Assembly: GCA_038380795.1 (NCBI GenBank)
Contig: CM076260.1
Location: 80,203,843-80,267,842, forward strand
DNA: 64,000 nucleotides
Direction: 5' to 3'
Origin: Pyrocephalus nanus
Taxonomy: Eukaryota; Chordata; Aves; Passeriformes; Tyrannidae
Under the pieces are notes generated by a model. That model saw only the letters and a list, made by a program, of their open reading frames with translations. It was not told the DNA's origin and ran no database searches. The stretch's first letter is position 1, and each line of letters starts with the position of its first letter. This document shows positions 13,201-26,500 of this stretch, one piece after another. The translations under genes and the position numbers were made by a program.

Positions 13201-14528
13201 ATCAACTTCAGTAAAATACATAAAGGAAAAGATGCATTTTGTATCCAACATTTAAATGAATGTAGCTCATGTAGTGGAATGTTTTTGAGACACTAATTAG
13301 TGTTCCTGACAAATGTTGAATTTTAGGCAATTTAAGGTACTGAAAATATTTTCATTTATTCTCTACCCTTACTACTCTCTTTTTCAGACACAAAGCTATG
13401 TATATTTATGTCTATTTTTTCCCCTCAACAGAAGAATTAAATTAGCAGCATCGGGAAAATGGGATTTTACAATGAGTTAGCATTTATCACACTAAACCAC
13501 TAAGACGTCTTGCTCAGCTGGAACCGTGCACATTCCCAGATGGTGTATTGGATTATAATTTCACAAAATGAGTTTGCTCTCTCAACAGTTTCTCTTGCAA
13601 TTTCCTCTGAAAAGTCATCTAAATATTCCACAGTCTCTGTTCCTACTCCCTGTGGAGTCTTCCATATCTTTGCTCTATGGCCTTATTTTATTTTGCTATT
13701 ATGGAATAATTATATGTAGAAATTATTCTACTGAGGTATTTCTATGTCATTCTTATTTTTTATTATTTCATTATAATATTTATATTAAGCTCTTTACAAG
13801 TTGGCTTTTTTTTTAATTTTTTATCCAATACCTTTCACATCATTGATTTTCCCCACACTCATTATCTTTAATAACCAATCTATGACTTATCATGTTTTTT
13901 CATGGTCTGTTCTAAAGGACAATGAAAAGTAAAACTTCTTCTATGTTAACACCTAGGCGATCTGAGATTTAATCAACAGTAGCAATATATTATATCTCAG
14001 GTTATTCAACACTGATAAATACACCAGTTGTGAAGGAGACAAAGGCCTTCACTACAGGAGAATTGCAAAAACCCTAGAAAGACCATTCCATTTCTGCTGC
14101 ACGGTGAGATCAACTCAGTGGCCTACAGCATGGGGTCAGGTGGTGACCCTGCACTTTTTGAATGTTGGTGCTGAGTGCCAGCCCTGAGCAGCAGCCTCTG
14201 CTGCTGCACACGTGGGAGATGGCGACAGACCCACTTTGCTTTCACTGTGTATCTGCTGCCCACAGCCACTCGTGCTGGCAGCTGGGCGATGAGGAGGAGG
14301 CAACAACAGTGAGAGGCCAGAGGTGGTTCATGTTTACCCTCAGTCATCGGAGAAACCCAGCACTGACTGGATTCATGAAATCTGCTACCGTGTTAACCTT
14401 TCTGAACAAAAATTTCTCCTCAGGGTCATCATCTGCAGAAGTCTCCACATGAAGCTCATGAGGCAGAGAAATATGCTGATGTATACTATTTCAGAGTTGA
14501 AACAGCACAATTGCTTCTTCACTATTCT

Positions 14529-14556
14529 TTCATTATAATATAAATATTATAATGAA
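14529..14556. repeat. 28-bp near-perfect palindrome
   Basis: Two 13-base arms (ttcattataatat and its exact reverse complement) are separated by 2 bases. Twenty-two bases of this site (14536-14557) also occur as an exact inverted copy at 13766-13787, about 770 bp upstream. The sequence is almost pure A+T. It could form a short hairpin or cruciform, or be a relic of a transposon end, but no further terminal-repeat structure is evident. Confidence 0.8.
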
Positions 14557-15986
14557 ATAAAAAAGAAACAATTTTACAGCTAAATTAGCAGGTTACATTG
14601 CTCAGAGAATAATACCCCCTTACAAAAGGGTTTTACTTGGCTTTAGAGCTAGTCAGCAGCATTATATAATCCAACATCCAAGGATTTATATTATCTTCCC
14701 TTGGTTCTCAAATGAAGGCTTATCACTGATTTATTGATTTTGTTTGGAAGGAAGGAAGGAAGCTCATGGGTATTTTTGGCGGTGGGACATTACGGCTCTA
14801 ATTAGGTTCCCGTCTCCTGCTAAATTGGAACATGGCTTGGCTTATTAAACCTGACACTTTTTGCACATTTCAGAAGTTTAAAAATGCATTGTTTACTGTG
14901 CAAGAACATTCAGTACATCTTAAATAACAGCAGATCAAGTTCACACGATTAACACAGCAGTTACAGTGTTTCAGTGACACCTTTGCTACTGCAGACCTCC
15001 TAAAATAGCCCATTTTTTGTAATTTGCATAGATACTGAAACAAAACACAATTTCTGAGAAGTGCAATGCTCCTGCTCCTACAGCATCACTCTTGTTCCCA
15101 AGACATAAGTAATGAAACAAACGCAGCCATGTACTCTCGAAATAATTCTGCTAAGTGAATGCAAGCAAATTTGATATCCAGCTAAGCATCTTATATGGTT
15201 ATAATCACTGTGAGGATGCCTATTGCTTCTAGCTGCGTAGGGTTGCTCAGTCAAACATCAATACTGGTTAATGCCAGAAAAGCTCATACATAGACATTTG
15301 CTTGGCCTTTACTCTCAACCTTGTGCAACACCTGAGGTGGTTTAGTATGCATCAAGTATTAAAGAAAAAAAGACGATTTAAGAATCTACAGTCTTAATAA
15401 AAGTGAACCTGTAACCAACAATTAGTGTTCTGCTCTAATTTCTATTGGCCACAACATACTTTCCTGGACATGAAAAGGAGAAAATAAGGTGGCAACATTT
15501 AAATTAATACACTGTATACATATTCACAATGTGCTGCTCTTACAAAATCCTGCATACAGCCGAGCTATTTAAGCTGTTATTGGAACGGACACACTGATCA
15601 AAGCACCTGGAAAGCAATAGTGTTTTGAACAGGAGCTGTGCTTTCTCTTTCTGTTTTACCAGAGCTCTGGTGACTAATCTGTAAAACTATTCATGCATTT
15701 CTCCATCATTTACTCTTTTTTAACATTTTACTCCCTTTACTTAATGCAACAGGTTAACTTCAGAAAAAGTCCAATGGAGAAAATAATTAAAAACTGTTTA
15801 AAATTCACAAATTTGGAGTTTAGTAAAAATGCGTAAATGTGTGGATCAGTAAAAGGATACATTTACTTTTTCATGAATAAGTGTAGTTCCTTGGGATTTT
15901 TGATTTTCCTTATGCATTTCATGTATCCTAGATGACAGATTTTAATAGCAGTGGTTCAACCCATGATGGCTGCATATTGGAACTAG

Positions 15987-16115
15987 TATGTATGTATACA
16001 TTTACACACCCATACCTACATATAAGATACATATATATGCCTATTCACACACACACATATATGCACACATTCCTATATATACACAACTATATGTATATTT
16101 ACACACATACACACA
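15987..16115. repeat. TA/CA-rich microsatellite-like tract
   Basis: An impure mixture of tatg, tata and caca units runs through this stretch, including a cacacacaca run and several atatat runs. It is degenerate rather than a clean microsatellite and carries no gene. The alternating purine-pyrimidine pattern is seen directly. Confidence 0.75.
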
Positions 16116-16638
16116 GCATTTCAGAGACCCAGATGTACTAGAACATTGAAACAAAGCACCAGAGGAGGCAGGATATATATGAATTAGTAGATCTGAAGAT
16201 CAGCCACTGACTTAGCAAGGAACTTCTATTTCTTTGGCAGTTTGTGAACATATGCTCTCCTTGGATGTGAGTCATATGTGGGACTCCATCATACACACAT
16301 AGAAAATAACACATCATTTACAAATGACAGACATTTTGCATCTAAGCATTTCTGGATCATGACTGAATCTAAAACATTAATATTATAAGAAAGTTCATTG
16401 GAGAGACAATTTGACAGACTAGAAGATATCTTTGCAAGATACTTTACCAAATTATCTTGTGCTATTTGCTAAATGGACAGAACAATATTGCTTATGTCCC
16501 AGACAAATTTCTTGCCAAGACCAAGAAGTGAGAAGGACAAACATTCAGGCTGTGATTATTATAGTAATCTCAGATGGCTAAAAATACAGCTTTACCCCAG
16601 CAATTCAATCCCCACCTCACATTTTAGAGATGTGTAGC

Positions 16639-17218
16639 TGTGCTGGTTTTGGCCAGGATAGAATTAATTTCCTTCATAGCAGCCGGTATGGGGCTGTGTT
16701 TTGGATTTGTGCCGAAGATAGTGTTGATGACACAGGGATGTTTTAGTCACTCCTCATCAGCCCTTACACAGCGTCCAGGCCTTTTCTGCTTCTCACCACA
16801 CCCCCCCAGTGAGTGGTCTAGGGTTGCAAAAGAAGTGGGGAGGGGACACAGCTGACCCAAGGTATATTCCACACCATACAGCATCATGCTCAGTATAGAA
16901 AGGGGGGTGAAGAAGGAGGAAGGGGGGACATTCAATGTGACAGTATTTGTCTTCCCAAGTCACTGATACACATGATGGAGCCCAGCTATTCTGGAGATGA
17001 CTGTACTCCTGCCTGCCCATAGAAGGTGATGAATGAATTCCCTGTTTTGCTTTGCTTGTGTGCACAGTTTCTGCTTTACCTATTAAACTGTTTTTATCTC
17101 AACCTCCAAGTTTTCTCACTTTTACTCTTTCAATTGTCTCCCCAATCCCACTGGTGAGGGAGTGAGTGAGCAGCTGGCTGTGTGGTCTTTAGATGCTGCC
17201 TGGGGTTAAACCACAACA
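16639..17218 (+). mobile_element. solo LTR of an avian ERVL-type element
   Basis: The stretch opens with 'tgtgctggttttggccagga' and closes with 'ggggttaaaccacaaca', which are the ends of a widespread avian ERVL-type LTR. Internal landmarks keep their order: 'acacagggatgttttagt', 'ttttctgcttctcacc', 'ggggacattcaatgtgacag', 'tgatggagcccagctattct', 'aatgaattccctgttttgct', and the polyadenylation region 'cctattaaactg' near 17078. Its length of about 580 bp suits a full LTR. No primer-binding site or viral coding sequence follows, so it is a solo LTR left by recombination. The flanking 5-mers (gtagc before, aaagc after) match at 3 of 5 bases, a possible decayed target-site duplication. The TATA box region looks mutated. 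Confidence 0.9.
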
Positions 17219-18743
17219 AAAGCAGAGCTGATTGGGAAGACATATTTTTCAAACACAAAAGAAACAAGTATAATAAGAATAGCCAATGTTGGTTATTGGT
17301 TTTGGTTTTTGGTTCAGCCAAAGGTCTTTCAGCTGCCTCAAAGAACTCCACAACCTGGAACTGGGAAATAGAGCTGGGGCTTCAAAGACCAGATCAGAGA
17401 GCCCTGCTCTGCTTGATTGATGGGGACACAGCCAGTCATGTCTAACCCTACTGCTCTGTCTTTAACCACGCCAGTTTCTCCAGTGATGGTCTCTACCTGA
17501 AGACTGAGAAGAAACAGTGGGTTATAATGCGAGGGGTGGGGGAGGTGGATCATAAACAGTAAGAGTTTTGATTCCTGAAAGACAGAAATTCCCATCTAGT
17601 CTATACACTTCAGGCACAAGAGGATCCTGCACAAAACACTGATCACCCCACCAGAGGCAACTTACTTCTTCTCAGTTCACCCTGAATGGAGCAGAGCAAA
17701 TAGACTCAGAGCTGCAAAAGAAATCCATATTAGCATTTTGATGTTCATCAAAGTAGTGAGTCAAGAGAGTTAAGAGTTCAGAGAAAGCATTTTCTGGTAT
17801 TATCTTCCCTTAATCATTAATCAGAAACAAAAGTTGATCAGAAAGCTGATTCTCACACAAGTTCGGCTGCACACAGATAGCAAGCAATTTTTTTCTCTCA
17901 CTATTTCACTTAAATTGTACTTTTTCTTTCTTCTCCAGCCCTTTCTCAACCCCTCAACATACACACACAAATTTTGCGTTCTTATCTATACAGTTCTTCC
18001 TGCTAGGAAACATTTGATTACGTCTTTCTTCATGTTCAGTGTTTTCTTTAAACTCTGCTTGGATTTTTTTGGCTCTTGATTCTTGAAGTTGCCATTTCTG
18101 TGTATCATTAATTCAGAGATGCATGAACAACCTTACTTGATGGAATGTGTATTATGTTACCTCTCACTTTCCTCTGTTATCTTACATGTTGTCAAATCAG
18201 ACTTCAAATTATGTCACAGCAACTCTTTCTGAATGGTTAATTTTTCACTGAAAGTTACACAGATGGGCAATTATTTTAAGGCTTGAATACCTGCCAGCAA
18301 TTGTAGTGGCATAAAGCTGATCCCCAAAGCCCACACAACCACTGACAATACCAAAACCAGAACACAACACTGAATGTAAACTATACCAACTTTTATGGAT
18401 GGCAGAATTAAAATGAAAATTTTCCACACTATTAAAAAAACCTTCAATCACTGCAAGAATGCACTTCTGTATCTATAAATGTGCAAAACCTCACATTTTA
18501 AATCCACAAAGAGTAATAAGTGAGAACCAACTTAAATAACAGTGTTTTATTTATTTATGTATTTTAAGACAAGCACACTACTCATAGGACGAGTAGGGCA
18601 ACCATCCTTTAAGCTTCTACCTGTATTTATCTATAAAAATGAATAAAACATAAGCACCACTCTTGAAAAAGAAATGTCACCTACAGAAGTGGGAAGTGGG
18701 TCACTTTCCATGTCCTCTAGGTTGACAGCAGAATGGTCAGTGA

Positions 18744-19019
18744 CTAATAAATCCTCTGCTATCCGTTAGTCATCCACCGAAACTGGGACAAGAAATGGGC
18801 AGCCTTTCCCGGAAGCCACTGGAAAACCATCCCTGCATTGTTGCTGTCTCCAGTTACTGGCATACATTGATTCTGCAGCCTGACACTGTTACTGATGCTA
18901 TAAGGGTGCAATGTGGTTCCGCCTACAGAATAGCCCAGGGCAGAACTGAGATCAAAGGAAATCACCAACTTTACATCTACAGCCACCATGGACAAATATA
19001 ACAATACAAGTAAAAGAAG
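18744..19019. other. open-frame islet, possible exon or pseudogene fragment
   Basis: Both strands are open across this 276-bp islet: minus strand 19019-18759 (86 codons to a stop, no ATG until inside) and plus strand 18744-19001. The minus frame is the more coding-like. By my count about 28% of its codons begin with G, and the residues include many V, G, D and A. A pyrimidine-rich stretch ending in TAG lies on the minus strand just before the codon for D in 'VDVKLVISFDLSSALGYS', an acceptor-like context. The frame ends at a stop with no visible donor. Base composition is more balanced than the surroundings, with four CpGs. I do not recognise the protein. It could be a terminal exon, a pseudogene fragment or an old repeat. 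Confidence 0.2.
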
Positions 19020-20286
19020 TTACCTACGTATATGAAGTCATACAGCATCCAGCCAAGACTGGCACTGGTCTAAATCACCTGCTGCCTTCCTCTCTCTCTC
19101 CTCCTAAATGCCCTCCAAAGTTTTCATCAATTTTTCAAAGCTCTTAAAACAAACCACCAGAGGCCCTGAAAAATGTACATTGAGAATCATGACTTACTGG
19201 TTTGCACGGGATGAAACAAAACAGTGCTTACAAGGATAAAACAAGACAACCATCTAAATCAGCTTTTCAGCAGAAAGCATTGCCATAAAGTGGTCCATCC
19301 TTCAAGGTCCACAGGGAGAAGTATTTGATTTCCTGAAGAATCATTTACAGAGAGACACAAACATTTGATTCCAAATCCATAAATAATTAAATCAGTTAAT
19401 AATTAAATATACGACCTAGACTTGTCTGAAAAGAAAATTTAGAAACTGTCGCAAGCACTTCTTTAATGACACTGACTTTCTCAAGCATAGTACAGACTTC
19501 TTTCAATAGTGAAAAATAGAGTATGTGATGTTCCACAAGCAGACTCAGAAAAGACTGAGTGCTGAGGCACAAATTTTGGGGGACTGCTCATTTTACCAGG
19601 ACTGTGTTGTATACTCTAATAGTCAATACCACCAAGTGCCATCTCCATACAATATATACAAGTAGAATAAAATGGAAAGAGAGTTCAGGCGAACTGTAAG
19701 AACAAACTCTGCTATTATTTGAATCACACCAAATAAACAATTTCATGATTGTATAACAATTTTTTTTTTTCACATACAATACTCTTTCCTTTTCTCCACT
19801 TCCTTTCTAAAAATTTGGAGAATGGTCATGTTTGCAGAATGTCTACCACAGAACTTTGAGGAAATCTTGATGTTGATTTGAGACACACGAAATTGTGTGT
19901 TCATACATGGACACATGAACAGCCCTGGAGATCTATAAAGATCCTTCTTGGCATAAGTATCCTACTAACCAATTACATTCAATGAGTAAAGAAAAAAGGA
20001 ATGAGAAAGTTAAGGTAACACACCAGAACCTGTCAGTGATTTATGATTAGCAAGGCCAACCATGACAATACACTCCAGGACTAAGTTTGGAAATTTCATT
20101 TAAATACACTTATTTAAATAGATGCTGTTACAAAAGAGCTGACTTGACAAATCACACACAGTTCTGATTTCAGAGCATGCAATAATTAGAGATATATTTG
20201 TAAGCTGCTGCAGAGATTTCCTATTTCCAGGAGGAGTGGAGCTAATTAATCTCCGGCTTTGCAAAAGCACTAACAACAAGAAACAG

Positions 20287-20500
20287 ACTTCTTGACTGTG
20301 CTGATTTGGCTAAATGATAAAGCTGGTTTATTAAAGCAGGTTGTCTATTTACCATCACATGAACTACCAAAAGCGCCTTCGACTCCTCACAGAGGAAGGA
20401 CTTGACGGTTCCTCTTAGCTCGCGGCTTCTTCACCCAAAACAGTCCTCAGACCTGAGTGCAGGTATTAATGGTAGCGTCCATCAGCCCACAAAGGGAGGA
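20287..20500 (-). mobile_element. possible LTR fragment, CpG-bearing islet
   Basis: Six CpGs fall within about 110 bp (20372-20478) in otherwise CpG-poor DNA. On the minus strand the stretch contains AATAAA followed by 'ccagctttatcatttagcca', which resembles the polyadenylation and U5 end of a retroviral LTR. I cannot assign a family and see no matching start. A small conserved regulatory element is the alternative explanation. Confidence 0.3.
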
Positions 20501-23500
20501 AAGAGTATACATGTCACAGAACCATGATCTCTGTGAATGAATTTACACAGCAGATAGTGAAATGAGCAACAGGTAGCATAGAGATACGGGGCATGAGAAA
20601 AAGCAGTGTACTATGGGGGAAGTCAGGCATGTGACAAAGAACTAAAAAAATTTCAACAGGAATTAATGTGAACTCTTCTAGTGCTCTCATTCAAATCAGT
20701 GCAGAAGGGCTCTCTGAGAAGAATATATTGGCCTTGCAACTAGCTGACTGCTAATTACTACCTGGACTGAGAAAGATTCTCCACTGCTTCCATACTTGAA
20801 AGAAAACTCACTGGCAACCTCTGTGTAATTAATTTTCTAACAAGAGAAAGGTTTTCAGATGTAGGATGCCTGAGGAGGAGGGAGAGAGGATGGCTCAGCA
20901 TATACATATTTTTTTGTTCATTCGTTTGTTCTGTTTTCTCTCTGGTGACCTCCCCTTTATTTTCCTGAGCTGTAAGGAAGAAATTATCATTAATGGCATA
21001 ATGCATGTTATTATTCACTAGCATTGTTTTCCTTATGTTAACCTATCCTATCTTGTTTACTTTCACATTTCTGTCAGACAGACTCACTATATTTAAATAT
21101 ATATATAAATTGCCATGACAGCTTTCCTTTAAAAGAAAACTGCTACTACAGCTGACAAAAAATTATCATGAAAACAATTTTCTTCTACAGTATGTCTTTG
21201 AAAGCACCGTGCTTTTGCTAAGTATTATTACTAAGTTAAAATAACACCTGACATGTTTTTTCTTAAACCTAAATATTTTATTTCATAGCAACATCTGTTG
21301 TAAAATATATTTTACTTCATCCACTCACGAGTGTCCCCGATATTCATTCATACAATCATTGACAGTAGATTTCCACTGATAGCCCAGAATGGCAAGACAC
21401 CACAATCACTTGATTTAGTATTACAATTGAATAATTAGGCAGTGCAAAAGCATTGAGAATGTCATGAACTACTAATACTTTCATACCGCTAATAATCTAT
21501 ACATAGAATAAAAGTAAAAATTAATTTGGCGTTGAAGAAATATTAAATTTTCTCAAGTTAAAACTTACATATTATTTTATCTCCACTTTTCAAAAGATTT
21601 TGGAAATATTTCAGTTTTATAAACATGAAATCAATGCAAAATGCTTAATTCCTCTCCTCCTGTTATGCTGCTTCATATTCTCTCATTCACCAGAGCCAAA
21701 CCCTCTATGACTCCACCAGCAGCTTATCCCGTTTCACATTTGTCTGTCTACCCCTACAGAAAACCCGAAACACCAGTCTCACAGCAACTGTTCTCTCTCT
21801 CTCTCTCAAGACAAGGACCTACATTAGAGATTTATCTTCAGCTTCAATGTACAGACACATAATGCAAGTGTGGAAGTAACTTCAGTCCTCGCTTTCTGGG
21901 ATTCTCCAACACAGCAGCAAAACTATTTTACCACACAGTCTAAATGACTAATGGCCCTCAGTTGGCAAAGTCCTCTTGTAGAACACTGGAGAGTTAGGAA
22001 TAAGCTATAACAATATTTCCTAGGCACTTTTTTTATAAGCATCTCTGGTCTACTGGACATTTCAATGTTTTTCAAACCTCAGAAATCTTCTGAGACTTCA
22101 TTTCATAATCTCTAAAGTATATTTCAGGACTTCTTACACTACTAGCACTGAAGAAAAAAGAATAATAAAAAAAAAAAAGAGGGTAAGAAGAAAAAAAAAA
22201 TCACAGAAAAAAAAAAGACAAATAAAATCTCATTTCATTCAGATCAGTGTCAGTACTATTACTATTGCCATGCAACCTGAAACATCTAAAACAATCACAG
22301 GACAATGAAACCTGACAGACAAGGGGGAAAACTGCTTGCCTATGAATATTTTGCTGCCCCTGTTTCACTTCCCCTGATGGTAAGAAGCCTTTAGCTTACT
22401 GTCCTGAGATAGGAATGGAAATTTTTTTCCCGATGAATCCCAGCAACAGTAAAATCAAGGAGAAAATTGTAGAACTGGGTTCTGTATCTGTACTGATTGT
22501 CAATGGTCTTAGACACAGATAGCATACACTTCTAAACTCTTTGGTCTGAGAAAGTTACTATTGCATCACTTCTCCATATGCAGAGTTTAAGAGACTTAAC
22601 GGTAAGATTCAGCAAGTTTTTCCCATGTAACGTGTTTTGAATTAATGACACAACATTTTATAAAGGAGACGAAATCCATTTTATTTTTCATCTTTCCTGA
22701 CAAAAGCTGTCTTTTCTAACTTAAGTACTTCATTCAATGATCAGGAGCTACACTACCATTAGCTAAGTTTCACATAAGAGCAGAGAGACCAGAGGCACAG
22801 GTATCACATCTGATAATTTACCATTTCTCTCTGAAATCCCCACCACTGCATACTCTTTCTCCAGAACAATAAACAAAACCAAAAAAAACCAAAATAAAAC
22901 CCATACAAAAACAAACAACAACAACAACATCCCCCCCTCAAAAAAAAAAAAAGAAATCGTACTCACCTGCAACAATGAACGACAATGAATGCATAAAGAC
23001 ACTGGAAAGCTAAAGTGCATCCATGAAAAGTACAGCATTTCTTTTCCTTTCTAATGACATAAACACTTCTTTTTAAATACTATCTGAAAGTGGAAGTTTT
23101 AGGCTCAATGCAGTTTTTTATATGAAAAATATACCATGAGAAATGAGATCCTGTAAGCAGAAATTCTAATTTATATAGCAGAAGGCTTTAAATGCCTGTC
23201 TACATTTAAAGCCATGTTCACTTAATAGCCAGTCAGCCCACTCCTGCTTTGGGTATCTTTAAGGGCAAAACGGATTCCCACTAAAAATTCTCAGGCTTGG
23301 AGAAAGCTCTGACCTATGCATAGGGTTTAGTAAGGTCTGCTCTCTCTGAAACAGCTACAGATGAGTCAGTCCTCAAGAGACTGGTTCCTGCTGTTCTCTT
23401 CTGATGAAGCAAATCTTGGCATCTCCTCTGATTTTTATCACTCAAAATACAGCTCTCATCAATAACCACGGGAAAGAGACAACTAACTTTTTTTTTAGTG

Positions 23501-26500
23501 TTTGTTTTTTTCCTCCAAACACAAGGCTTGAATATGAGGATTTAATCCAGTAAGATTTAATGGTGAAGAAGGCAACACCATGTAATCCCTCTCGTTAAAA
23601 GTTAGCAGAATACTAGGAAAAAAAGACAAGAAAATTCTTGAGGGGGTTTGAGGAGTAGGCTCTTTACAGAAAGACACTGAATGATCTTTAAAATATAATC
23701 TGAACCATGAAGATAAACAAAGCAAGTCAATAATATACATATCTCACACCCCCACCATCATCTTTTACTCACATTCAGGGTAAACTTTTGTATGCAATTC
23801 TGATCCAGTCAGCCCAACATAACATCGATGTCATTGGTGCTACTCTGACTACATTTTTATTATGTAAATTAAGGGTGCAGATTTTGCCTTAAAGAAGCAC
23901 TAGATATTATGTTGTTTCTGTAACACATATGGTTTGTTTGTGGCGTGTCTTTTTTTTTTTCCTTTTCTCCTCCTTAGAAATCTCCTTAACAATCTTTCTT
24001 TCTGACTGGGTAGAATCTGGAAAGGTTTCCTTTTCACAGAGATTTAACTGTCTCCTATAAATATTATTTCTACTACATCTACATGATCTAAGATAATGGC
24101 TGTAATAGAAAAGACAATGAAAAATAATGGATTAGCTCATTTGAAATACAGGAGGCTTTGTCTTACTAGTAATAGCCATAGAATGCCATAAAATAAAAGA
24201 ATCCCTTAAAAATGCCAGTCCACAAAAGTAGTCAATAGGCATCATGATAAGCACTTGCTAATCAATAGCGATAAGTCAGTGCAATTTAGTTTACAGAAGC
24301 TTCTTCAACAACTGTTTTTGTAATACCTAACTCACAAGTATAAACGTATCAGGCTGATGCAATAAATAAGAAAGCTCTTTAGTGGATAACATGGTACAAA
24401 AATACAGTATCGAGAAAAACCCAATAGTTTTAGAAGACTTGTACCTGCTCACTAAAAGCAAGGCTTCCCTAAAAAGAAAAGAAGTGGTAGGAGAAAAAAT
24501 GTGTAAAATTGAAAATTGTGGTTAGTAAACATGAAACATGAAATGTATTAACTCATGAGATTGATATACTGTACAAAAAAAAAAAAAAATCAATTTCAGA
24601 TAATCATTTGGAGTATCTGAAAAACTGGCAGTATATCCCATGCAATGCATATTTTATTGCTAACATTTGACCATTACATGAAGTATTCAAGTATAAAAGT
24701 CGATGTACACTACAGAGAATACACACTTTACCTGGACAAGGCCTCTCTGCTGCCTACCAAAGCCTTATCCTTACATAAGGAGATTTGACACTTCTTGTCA
24801 AAATCAACTGAACACTGCAGCACTCCAACATGCTTTCAAAGAATGCAGGAAACATCAGCCCGTGGAGAGAGGGGACATCTGAGTAACCACAGCTTTGATT
24901 TCTCTAATAAAGAAGTAGTGAGAAAATAAGGAAAAGTTATTTACTAGACATTTTCTTCAAAAAAATGTAACTGAAATGGAAACGCACTCAGGTTGACCAT
25001 TTTTTCAAGCAGATTCAAATACTTTCACAGCAGAAACCTTATCTGTGTGTGCAGACTTGAACAATAAAAAAAACTTCTTTGAAAGGGATAACTTAGGCTG
25101 CAAGAACATGTTCCTTTTTGGCCTTTGACAAATGTAGTTGTTCCTTATTCCAACCCATTCCCACATGGTGCTGTAGAGGATCCTAACCCTATTACTGTGG
25201 CCGTGACACCTGCTTCTTTGGGCTCCCCTTGGTTTCTCCTGTTCTCTCCACTCACACAACTTCTTTGACCACCAAGGTCTGGCCTATTCTTATTTCTCTC
25301 CACATTCCTGATATTTTGTTTACCAGTTTAGTCCATTTGTTACATTTTCAAATCTGCAGTTTCCTATGTACATCAAGGAGCAGTATTTCACTTTCTAGGG
25401 CTGTGCTGTCACTGTGTAACACGCTGACCAGTGCTGTGTCTCACTGCACTCTCCAAATGATGGGATGGGCCACACGTATCCACAGCTGTTCCCCTCCTTC
25501 CAGGCCCACTTCAAATAATATTTTTAGTTCTTTTATTTTTTGTTTCTTGTCTTTTAGGTGGATTCTAAGCTTCTAACACAAGAAAGCTGTTTTAAAAGCC
25601 TACTCCCTTTAAAGTATACAGTCAAATTCAAGGGCTCAGGGCCAGATGGAGGCAGGGATTTCAGCTTGCTGTTGCTGATTTAAGATACTTAGTTATATCA
25701 CAAAATTAGGCATACACCTTCATAACTTCACTGTGAAAACAGAATACCTGTGATTTCTCAGACACATAGTAAGTTAGGAAGTGGTTTGCTGTAGTGCCAA
25801 TTTTAAAACAGTTAATTAGTTATTTATTTTCAACCTGGATATTTGGACAAACAAGGACACAGGTTGTAGACATAAAAAGCACCACCTATTCTTCAAAGTA
25901 ATGGCTACAGTCAACCCTCCTGACATGTTCAAGCCTCCAGCACTGACACAGAGTCTGTGCAGTATAGTTATAAGGAAGATAGTTCTTTGACAAGTTTATG
26001 AGCAACATCAGCATCCTTGCCTTCTGCAGGTAAGAAACACTTATCCAATTAGCCTTCCCCCCTAAAGCAACAGCACAAAATAAGCACATGAAGCCCCTTC
26101 AAATAAAATAAAGCACCTTAAAATCCACCTGCCTCTCTGGAAAAGTTGAAAGAGCAAATCACATTAGTGAGGGTACTAGTTGCCTGAAACAAGATTACTG
26201 AACTGAGAGCCACGTGGGATGCATTGTTCATCTTAAATAACCTTGGAGACCAGCAGACATGACACAGACACAGGATCTGACAGAAACCAGCAATTGGAGG
26301 CTAGGTAGGACACCCAAGACTATCTCAAGTGGTGATGCAAGTTTAGCCTCAACATCTGGTCCCTAAGATACTACTCAAAGTTTTCAAGTGCTGCAACAAG
26401 AAGAAATTAAGAACCTCTGAAGTAAAAGAAGGCCTCTGAATAAGGCAGTCGTCCTTCACCTCCTACACAGCTAGAAGGCAGTGTTAGAAAGAGATCTTTA

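Larger units (their letters stand above)
10211..16638. other. unassigned DNA with small GC-richer islets
   Basis: No named repeat or gene is recognised. Three stretches are richer in G+C than their surroundings: 10600-10860, 12190-12700 and 14100-14340. The first carries a 148-codon minus-strand frame (10410-10856) and the second a 144-codon plus-strand frame (12290-12724). Neither has recognisable domains. These islets could be old LTR or other repeat pieces, but I cannot place them in a family. The stretch also holds the 28-bp palindrome at 14529 and the TA/CA-rich tract near 16 kb. Confidence 0.4.
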
